Source: Bacteroidota bacterium
GTDB taxonomy: Bacteria > Bacteroidota > Bacteroidia > Chitinophagales > Saprospiraceae
DNA length: 48,448 nt
Direction: 5' to 3'
Assembly (NCBI GenBank): GCA_024642705.1
Contig: JAHEAQ010000027.1
Coordinates: 1-48,448 of the forward strand
The translations under genes and the position numbers were made by a program. Of this stretch, positions 8,901-14,088 are shown one piece after another (position 1 is the stretch's first letter; the number at the start of each line of letters is the position of its first letter). The notes under the pieces are model-generated. The model searched no databases. It was not told the origin of the DNA and worked only from the letters and a program-made list of their open reading frames with translations.

Positions 8901-11623
8901 GCGCTGATTTACCTTTTCCAGGTACGGGTAGTGTGGAACAGACAATGGGTGAGTATAATGACGCAGCAGCGCAAAGAAGTGTGGGGCAGCCAATGCAAAG
9001 ACAATCAACGAATGACGGCACCATTCCAGAAGGATTGCAGTCTTCTATAGAAAGCAACATTGGTATGAGTATGTCCAACGTGAATATTCATACCAATTCT
9101 TCAAAAGCTTCAGAACTTGGGGCTTTAGCATTTTCCCAAGGTTCAGATATAAGTTTTGCACCTGGCCAATTTAATCCTGGAACAAAAGAAGGTGATCATC
9201 TAATAGCTCATGAAGCCGCTCATTTGACTCAGAAAAGTGGATTGAAACCTACCACAGAAGTAAATGGAACTCCAGTCAATGACGATAGAGGTCTGGAATC
9301 TGAAGCTGATAGTATTGCGGACAAAATAGTGCAAAAAAAAGAAGATTCATTCAACTTGAAACCTGAATCAAGCTTTAACAAAATCTCAGATTCATCTAAT
9401 TCAATAAATCAATTCCAAATTGATAACTCAATTGTTCCTAACAGTAAACCAAATCTGAATTCAACGCGAAATGCCTTTTCTTTATCTTCAGGAAGGGAAC
9501 AAAATAATACTATTCAAAACAAGCAAGATAAAGCTTTCTCTTTGAATACTCCATCTAGTTCGAAATCAGTTTCTTCTAAAAATGAGGCCTCAAATCAATT
9601 TTCAGTTCCTCCATTAAAATCAGAATCTCATAGCAAAACCGATATTAAGCAATTTATGATAGCAAGTAATGCAGGAAAAGGGAAGAACTCCACTCCATCT
9701 CAAGATGCGCCAGCTTCAGCTGATCAAGATGTGAATATGGCCGAATTAAGAGCAGTCCAATATGAATTGGTGGCTCATGGATTAGCATATACTACGGCGT
9801 TAAATGGAGAGCAAAATTCCTTGATTCAGTCATGGGGCTATATGCCAGATTGGTTTGGAGGTCCAATAGATCACAACAGAGAAACAGGTTTTTTTGCAGG
9901 GATGTTGATGCCAAATTTGAAAACCAACGAATCGAAACAAGCTTCTTCGATCGAAGATCAAGTTACCAGCAATGTGCATCCAATTCTTGCTTTCCGAGGA
10001 AGTGAAACTTCTGCAGATCCATCTGAATCTTTCCAAATGGATCAGTTTTTAAGAGATTGGTTGTACAATGATATGGACCCAACAGCCGTAGGGTATACAG
10101 CATTTATGATGCACCAAGATGAAGTTAGAGCCAAATTGATGGAAGCCATACAATTAACAGGAAAGAAAGTTATTGTTACTGGGCATTCTCTTGGTGGATC
10201 CTTAGCAAAACAGACTGCTTTAATGTTCCCTCAATTTGTTCAATCTTGCTATACTTATCAAGCACCAGGTATTAGTGCGCAACAACAAGAATATTTGGAG
10301 CAAAATGGGGACACACAAACCAATGCTTTTGGAGAAGAATTATCTGAAGAAGATAGAATGTTTTTAGAGCAAAACCTTGATAATCCAGAGGATGCTAAAG
10401 CAACTTTGAGAGATATACATTTTGAGAGCCACACTTCTGAAGGAGATATAGTGCATAATGCTGGAGGCGGGAGGGTACCTTGGGCAGATAGAATTCAACA
10501 TGATCCTTCGGGAATGTTGGAAGGAAATTCACCTTTAGCTCATACTTTGTATTTGACCAATGCAGATCAATATTCGGAAGAGCATGAAGTGCTTAGAAGA
10601 TTGCTTGAGCAACAAACAGGTAACGCAACTACTGATGGAAATGATCTATATGAACATGCTAGTCAAGATTTGGGTGATGAACAAACAACTTTGGGTACTT
10701 CTCAAGATGCTTACAGAACGGATAGCCAAACCCATGAAATGATGGACAGACTTAAAAATAGTCTGATATCTGAAATGTTCAATCCACAGGCTAATCTGAT
10801 CATGCAATACCCACAATATATTAATCAGATGCCAATAGGTGCAAAAATTCAAATAATGAGTACTTTATTGAATGGTCCGGGAGTACTTGAATCTGTTGGC
10901 AAAGGCGTAGCTATTGGAGTGGCGATAAACAGCATCATCGTTAATCCTGGTTTAGCACTTGGTGCATTGGCAGGTGGATTTGCTGCATTTACTGAAACAG
11001 ATGATTCCGCAGCAGCAGGTTTAGCTGGTGCAGCAACAGGCGCTGCAGTTGGGAGCGCAGCATTAGGTCCATTGTCATTATTGGCTTCACCCGTAACACT
11101 ACCTTTAGGTCTAGCTGCAGGAACAACAGCAGCATTCGCCTATTCTGTGTTTGCCATTTCTAATGATATGAATACAACCCAACAAGCGGTAATGGTATTG
11201 TTGAATAACTCTTCACCTGATCATCAAGCTGCTATGGTTAGGGCTAATGGAGGAGCAATTGTTTTCTATGAAAGAATGGATACCATACTTAATGGACTTT
11301 TTAATAATAATTTTGAAGAAATCAGGAATTCATTAAGAAGAGAAGGTGGTTATTTTGCAAGCCTTTCTACTAATGAAGGAAATCAAATTGTAAGACAAAA
11401 CTTAAATAGCGGTATTGCCGGATTTGGGGATGATACAGAAGAAAAATTAATTGCAGATGTGTTGTTATTTAATTCTAACGGAAGAAGTATAATTACAGAA
11501 GTTGGAAATGGAGATTATAACGAAGGACTTGAAACAATATTAAGGAAGTTGCAAGGTCAGGAAGATGATGATGTATCTAGAAGATACCATTTCACAGACT
11601 CTAGATGGAGAATACTATGGTAA
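2915..11623 (+). CDS. Giant three-module DUF4157 (eCIS-core) protein with DUF922-like and C-terminal class 3 lipase domains
   Basis: 2,902 residues starting at TTG (an in-frame stop lies at 2900-2902 and there is no ATG before about codon 210; no clear ribosome-binding site). There is no signal peptide. DUF4157 modules lie at about 210-314 (HELAH 272-276), 1033-1131 (HELAH 1090-1094) and 2037-2139 (HEAAH 2099-2103). Between them are a Pro/Ala linker (about 422-472), a long alpha-helical stretch, a DUF922-like domain (about 1190-1345, HEEEH 1286-1290), a hydrophobic segment (about 1397-1422) and a second helical region. A class 3 lipase follows (about 2276-2555): GHSLGG with nucleophile S2425, candidate acid D2511 (GDIV) and candidate H2543. 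A Gly/Ala-rich hydrophobic segment covers 2664-2750. DUF4157 marks proteins linked to extracellular contractile injection systems, so this looks like a multi-module effector ending in a lipase toxin. The domains are seen; delivery and target are inferred. Confidence 0.85.
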   Translation: MEKHTENNLINQSSIASANSPLEEESNLATESLVPPQLSLSAHSKLPISRKESKASFLKNSNSNHESVDTDGAIDSAKDSIPIVQQQKTAIPKEESKEEVQETNNEQLTFDSPSVSETNLQLKVAPSVDTSNLIQQQKTALPKEESKEEVQETTSIQLAFDTSSPIEPNDESGNDGAASGNSGDGSSGNPIQKKDPSGTPAAGSTSGNNMPPELQSKMEASMGADFSDVNIHTNSSSATDVNALAFAQGNDVHFAPGQYDPSSQSGQQLLGHELAHIVQQREGRVKPTTSVNGMAVNNDQSLEKEADILGVKAASAAIPVQKKSKFSNPKDLGSATQLMQRKIAQLNAVLQMTPNEENQVQQLIDRGSRNENYLTNVIFYIRHPERDGDRLEFPSQEPQEMALVSEWIEIRNTIVRPLLNASPAPTPTPEPSTPSDAADTSDPNGATGNPQDGTPAPAPAPAPAPDSNNGTSVPTSDSSNASSGNNANANSPESGVDWDKFWSDNGLNIARTVLEPFRLIPAYGIIPGMAADVLETISDLDAAKPTHDQFIEMLILIRMPVVLANNVVGHLLYIDELAQDIATGSVIGVELDILTAPAAEALGALRTGILTVQTVIDAMVVAKSIMGMNDVESTPAERDAYRSVFFGYDANLIMDGIDFITTGLDMASAGFANGTAIGQFVKVGKKIFDRKSLFTKLVQNVIQSWVGVWGGDIESGIDKAVNGEPAQNKMENSEDPIQSKMDSVGGVSREIAAQIILAELNQIEGAYNLGTTVIDAHANQLQFVMDNIDDLSQHLTDQDAIPALRDAMLAGLDHMTGKLNGIMMTQPFITSAAQKAALIRGYLDEAQAAIDSIQIPNIEVPDVPFVPEFLENAAEGGMNLIIDNLNTAVNQVKEMGTAAITALREKSEEIGEFLHILSQVLADQIEFITEKIGEFRNLIASIDSLEDIGDMMLGQISEMLGIDPPLTVERLREGWAELNSTIRGGFDLAREMVNTEVRGEPSQGKFIDNPSQMKEGLPNNNTEASFPPDENVMQKMEQSFGTSFADVNIHENSTTAKDAGALAYAQGTDIHFAPGQFKPETQSGQQLLGHELAHVVQQKQGRVKATGSINGMALNTDQSLENEADVLGTKAAQFKLKDGNLNLTKNSNDQSPLADIAQPKVVQPTSSIIQRTAPIIRRGSTTVGPPTDNNYNITGSYRDITNRLAGPEEDGSITTNISDYSQQTNEAGTEITISITVSIVKSMPNWTDFPQIVTLSQDESLSPQQKSYYQRIVTVWNAFMASLNAHEEEHKRIDIAGYTNLHRQLIGKTSEEADAKITEIETAINQLHEDFHADARSAIMALPYIQRPAERRAPGQTSPDDVVQYNLGQNSSPTSNTIVPYKHGFLPPNIENEPPIQGFIPLLIAGAAAFGIGFGAGYTYANSNSERHTERNQHNQLPTGILRKESDGSAGIYDYDDGGDNNYVDDAGRVWVQMSEGESVYHQPKEIVDGAIDYQWQSFAAWWNDEELGDLPNKKFISRDDQGGSFEAVLQPNEDGTYTNNWLNSGTQQGTYNYSSPDSFGGKIGHFVDDVLPHYLNEDYGSTPTQQKSEDTPIQKKDDAFPIQVSQNIVQLDGDGSSSEGDLALTFPFGIAEARTNTRAAFAFFQFQGFIDGLKTEIDEEERYSADTSDLAEASRQITGTVRNLAGREEGSSLERGEVLILQPFINGYKETYDNSLRGYREFVLRNVRQSSRTQEIDPMTPELAEAKRQAYENGDDDQLQRIQDLIGSIKTYNEKISTYISYASRVSSAIRGSATLQAIQSTTGSIAEYAGKAGDIVNAMRIIANFATDSSNSELHNSINRVQAELDTIDVVMTFAKGVPVLGFLWSNYYYPAATACLQMIGRIASVRNRERRLLTWISNNWHSPTPPSIESSMSVAFPGGQSVFSFLWHLFFGNYQFSSAAEEYFMDHETDINAGTSRNMVITGAWNPFVDNHIESFQYWADTNKMDLWLMFYGADLPFPGTGSVEQTMGEYNDAAAQRSVGQPMQRQSTNDGTIPEGLQSSIESNIGMSMSNVNIHTNSSKASELGALAFSQGSDISFAPGQFNPGTKEGDHLIAHEAAHLTQKSGLKPTTEVNGTPVNDDRGLESEADSIADKIVQKKEDSFNLKPESSFNKISDSSNSINQFQIDNSIVPNSKPNLNSTRNAFSLSSGREQNNTIQNKQDKAFSLNTPSSSKSVSSKNEASNQFSVPPLKSESHSKTDIKQFMIASNAGKGKNSTPSQDAPASADQDVNMAELRAVQYELVAHGLAYTTALNGEQNSLIQSWGYMPDWFGGPIDHNRETGFFAGMLMPNLKTNESKQASSIEDQVTSNVHPILAFRGSETSADPSESFQMDQFLRDWLYNDMDPTAVGYTAFMMHQDEVRAKLMEAIQLTGKKVIVTGHSLGGSLAKQTALMFPQFVQSCYTYQAPGISAQQQEYLEQNGDTQTNAFGEELSEEDRMFLEQNLDNPEDAKATLRDIHFESHTSEGDIVHNAGGGRVPWADRIQHDPSGMLEGNSPLAHTLYLTNADQYSEEHEVLRRLLEQQTGNATTDGNDLYEHASQDLGDEQTTLGTSQDAYRTDSQTHEMMDRLKNSLISEMFNPQANLIMQYPQYINQMPIGAKIQIMSTLLNGPGVLESVGKGVAIGVAINSIIVNPGLALGALAGGFAAFTETDDSAAAGLAGAATGAAVGSAALGPLSLLASPVTLPLGLAAGTTAAFAYSVFAISNDMNTTQQAVMVLLNNSSPDHQAAMVRANGGAIVFYERMDTILNGLFNNNFEEIRNSLRREGGYFASLSTNEGNQIVRQNLNSGIAGFGDDTEEKLIADVLLFNSNGRSIITEVGNGDYNEGLETILRKLQGQEDDDVSRRYHFTDSRWRILW
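3167..3400 (+). repeat. Tandem 150-bp repeat in the 5' part of the giant gene
   Basis: A segment of about 84 bp starting with CAGCAACAAAAAACAGCT at 3167 recurs at 3317, exactly 150 bp (50 codons) later. It encodes near-identical acidic, Gln/Lys/Glu-rich stretches (QQQKTAIPKEESKEEVQET and its TALPK variant). It is disordered N-terminal linker ahead of the first DUF4157 module and probably arose by recent in-frame duplication. Confidence 0.85.
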
Positions 11624-12390
11624 AAATGAACGGATTTATTATGTTTGTATTTGTTGCGTCATTACTTTTTTTTAATTATTCCTGTTACAACTTATCAACT
11701 GAAAAAAATATTCATTTAATGGATCAATCAACTTATCAATCTTTTTTACTTAATTATTTATCAGATAGATATGCGAAAGAATTTGTAATCAATAAGTTGG
11801 AGAGATCCACTAATGAAAGTAGCACCAAAAAAAATAATACTATAACTGCATACATCAGTCCTGCTGACCAAAAAGAAAAAGAGTTTAATATTTTTTTTAA
11901 TGATAATCCAAAACTTGAAGTCAAGGAAGATCGATATCCTTTTTTATTACTGGAAGAATATTTAACAGAAAATACTAATTTTAATATAAAAGAACCTTAT
12001 GTTATTTCACCAAAATTAAGCAGCATCAATCTTGATTTTGTTAAAGAAATTAAAAATTTAGATGATGTCGCTGAAAAATTTAAGTCCCAAACTAACAGTT
12101 TTTGGTACCTATATATGAGTATTATTCCCTCCGATTTAAATTTGAGTCCCTATGATATCGAAATGAACAAACTCATTAAAGCTTTACAAAATAAAAACCT
12201 TGATAATTTATATTTAGAAATTATTTTTTATAAACCTGATATCAATACTCGAATTGAGGATCTTAAATACGATGCTAATGCAAATTTTGGAAAAAGATAT
12301 AAGAACGAAAATGAAATTATAGAGCGTTGGATTGGTCAATTTACAGCATCAAATAAGGAAGAACTCTCGTTTAAAAAAATTAAAAAATAG
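11617..12390 (+). CDS. Small lipoprotein overlapping the lipase-effector gene; candidate immunity protein
   Basis: 257 residues from ATG 11617. In-frame alternatives are 11605 and 11626; the last gives the most compact signal. The N-terminus is a hydrophobic segment ending FFNYSC, a lipobox-like site, so a lipoprotein is predicted. The mature part is polar, Lys/Asn/Glu-rich and matches no family I recognise. The start overlaps the stop of the giant gene (TAA 11621-11623) for starts 11605 and 11617, the arrangement of translationally coupled pairs. Type VI lipase effectors (Tle) are commonly paired with periplasmic lipoprotein immunity proteins (Tli). By position and localisation this is the natural candidate to protect the cell against the lipase. 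That role is inference; an accessory or chaperone role is possible. Confidence 0.7.
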   Translation: MVKMNGFIMFVFVASLLFFNYSCYNLSTEKNIHLMDQSTYQSFLLNYLSDRYAKEFVINKLERSTNESSTKKNNTITAYISPADQKEKEFNIFFNDNPKLEVKEDRYPFLLLEEYLTENTNFNIKEPYVISPKLSSINLDFVKEIKNLDDVAEKFKSQTNSFWYLYMSIIPSDLNLSPYDIEMNKLIKALQNKNLDNLYLEIIFYKPDINTRIEDLKYDANANFGKRYKNENEIIERWIGQFTASNKEELSFKKIKK

Positions 12391-12532
12391 CTTTAATGAT
12401 TTTTTGGGTAACAAATATCTTCTATATATTTCTCGACGCTTAATCAATCTTAAAATTTGTGATTTGCCTTTTTAAATATATTTTTTTAAATTTATAAGAT
12501 AGTTTTAGCCTCCGAAAATCTGAATAACCTTT

Positions 12533-12540
12533 TATATTTG
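12533..12540 (+). promoter_or_regulatory. Predicted -7 box just upstream of the second DUF4157 gene
   Basis: TATATTTG matches the Bacteroidota TAnnTTTG box and ends 4 nt before the ATG at 12545. If used, transcription would begin almost at the start codon, giving a leaderless or nearly leaderless mRNA. No clear -33 TTG element is seen at normal spacing. Confidence 0.35.
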
Positions 12541-12544
12541 ATTT

Positions 12545-13876
12545 ATGAAAGAATCCAAATCTTTCCAAACATTAAAACCAATTCGAAATTTTGCAGATTT
12601 TAATGATTCAACAGCATTAACAAAAGAACCAAATTTTAATATTTCAGCTAATTATGCGGTTCAAAATAATCCTATTGTTCAGCTCAAAAAAGACAAAATT
12701 CAGGCTCAGAAGTTATCATCTCAAAAAAAAGAAAATTCTAATCGTACAATATTGCCAGAAAATATTCAACTGAAAATGGAAACAGCCTTTAATGCTGATT
12801 TTTCTAATTTATCCATTCACAAAAATTCAATTCAAGCAAAATCTTTTGGAGCACAAGCTTTTACCTCGGGGAATGAGGTTCACTTTGCACCTGGTTATTT
12901 TAACCCTCATTCAAATTCAGGCCAAGAATTAATAGGTCATGAATTAGCGCATGTTGTCCAACAAAAAGAAGGAAGAGTTTCTTCAACAAATGAGATTGAA
13001 GGCCAGAAATTTAATACTGCAAATTCGCTCGAAAACGAGGCCGACCATTTGGGCAAAAAAGCTGCCTCTGGAAAGCAAATTAATAAAAGTGTTAAACCAG
13101 TTGGTCAATCCAGACTAGGAAACCAAGTTGTTCAAGGTTTTGGGCTAGGGGATATCACTGATTGGACAAAAAAGAAGGCTTCTGGGATAGGTGGAGGTAT
13201 TTCTGATTGGGCTTCAGAAAAAGCAATGGGAATAAAAGGAGCAGTATCCGGTGGTGTAAACTTCGTGAAAAATAAGGCCTCTTCCTTAGTCGGAAAAGGA
13301 AGTGGAATGATTTCTAATGTTGGAAAATTGTTTGGAAAAGGAGGTAGAATGATTTCAAATGTTGGAAAAACAATTTCTGGTACTGTAGGACAAACAGCAA
13401 GTCAAATGTTGAAATTCGTTTCAGGAATTACAAGATTTACTAAAAATGCTGCAAAAGCAATTGAAACAATAATTAGTAATCCGACAGGTTTTCTAAAAAA
13501 TATACTGAAAGCTGTAAAAAATGGTTTTGGAAAATTTTTTGGAAATATATCCGAATTTGTCTTAAAAGGATTAATAGAATGGTTAAGCCAAAGGTTTGCA
13601 GATCTCGGGCTAGAAATTCCGGAATCATTTGATCTCAAATCTATTTTAGGTTTGGTGCTTCAAATTATTCAAAAAGTTTGGGATTCAATTCGCAAAAAAT
13701 TAGGTGATAAACTAGTTGATTACTATGATATGGTCGGACCTTATGGAATTAAAATCTTAAAAAAAGTCATCGAATCGGGGCCAAGTGCAATTTTTGAGGT
13801 TGTAAAGAACTTGCTTACTTCAACTTCAAAAATGGCAATCGATAAAGTAAAATCTAAGTTACCTAGCTCTTTTTAA
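12545..13876 (+). CDS. DUF4157 (eCIS-core) protein with amphipathic Gly/Lys-rich C-terminal region
   Basis: 443 residues. A disordered N-terminus (1-70) leads into one DUF4157 module (about 75-180), with the metalloprotease-like HELAH at 132-136 and the downstream Asn-Ser-Leu-Glu-Asn-Glu-Ala-Asp pattern also seen in the giant upstream protein. Residues about 200-300 are rich in Gly, Lys and small hydrophobics and include a 14-residue repeat (MISNVGK at codons starting 13307 and 13349). The C-terminus (about 350-443) is helical and resembles a helical module that I recall as usual in the middle of much longer DUF4157 proteins, so this one may be a shortened paralogue. It follows the lipase/lipoprotein pair by 154 bp, probably with its own promoter. 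No catalytic toxin domain is visible; membrane activity is conceivable but unproven. Confidence 0.8.
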   Translation: MKESKSFQTLKPIRNFADFNDSTALTKEPNFNISANYAVQNNPIVQLKKDKIQAQKLSSQKKENSNRTILPENIQLKMETAFNADFSNLSIHKNSIQAKSFGAQAFTSGNEVHFAPGYFNPHSNSGQELIGHELAHVVQQKEGRVSSTNEIEGQKFNTANSLENEADHLGKKAASGKQINKSVKPVGQSRLGNQVVQGFGLGDITDWTKKKASGIGGGISDWASEKAMGIKGAVSGGVNFVKNKASSLVGKGSGMISNVGKLFGKGGRMISNVGKTISGTVGQTASQMLKFVSGITRFTKNAAKAIETIISNPTGFLKNILKAVKNGFGKFFGNISEFVLKGLIEWLSQRFADLGLEIPESFDLKSILGLVLQIIQKVWDSIRKKLGDKLVDYYDMVGPYGIKILKKVIESGPSAIFEVVKNLLTSTSKMAIDKVKSKLPSSF

Positions 13877-13906
13877 TTATTCAATTATACTTTTTAACCT
13901 CTTAGG

Positions 13907-13936
13907 ATTATGATTTTTTTGAACCAAAATCATAAT
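13907..13936. repeat. 11-bp perfect inverted repeat after the DUF4157 locus
   Basis: ATTATGATTTT (13907-13917) pairs with AAAATCATAAT (13926-13936) around an 8-nt loop, 30 bp past the stop of the second DUF4157 gene. It may be a weak terminator, although no T-run follows directly. Confidence 0.4.
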
Positions 13937-13968
13937 TGTAGATATATATTCAATTGGTTTTTTTTGAT

Positions 13969-13994
13969 TTAAAATGTCTTAAAAGACATTTTAA
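13969..13994. repeat. 12-bp perfect inverted repeat, terminator or operator
   Basis: TTAAAATGTCTT (13969-13980) and AAGACATTTTAA (13983-13994) form a near-continuous palindrome with a 2-nt centre. It lies between the DUF4157 locus and the next gene, 95 bp upstream of that gene's ATG. It could end transcription from the left or bind a dimeric regulator. Confidence 0.4.
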
Positions 13995-14049
13995 TTTACA
14001 TATGCAAAAAAAATATCATTTGTTATATACTGTTAATGAGATTATTTTA

Positions 14050-14057
14050 TATATTTG
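14050..14057 (+). promoter_or_regulatory. Predicted -7 box for the TPR/PD40/SPOR gene
   Basis: TATATTTG, a TAnnTTTG-type box, lies 31 nt before the ATG at 14089. The nearest upstream TTTG (14019-14022) is 27 nt away, a little farther than usual. Confidence 0.35.
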
Positions 14058-14088
14058 TTTCTATTAATATATAATTAAGCTCAAAATT

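Noticed and set aside
2915-13876. Mobile element carrying the DUF4157 locus
   Set aside because: No integrase, transposase, terminal repeats or flanking tRNA attachment site was seen next to it; transfer remains possible but unsupported.
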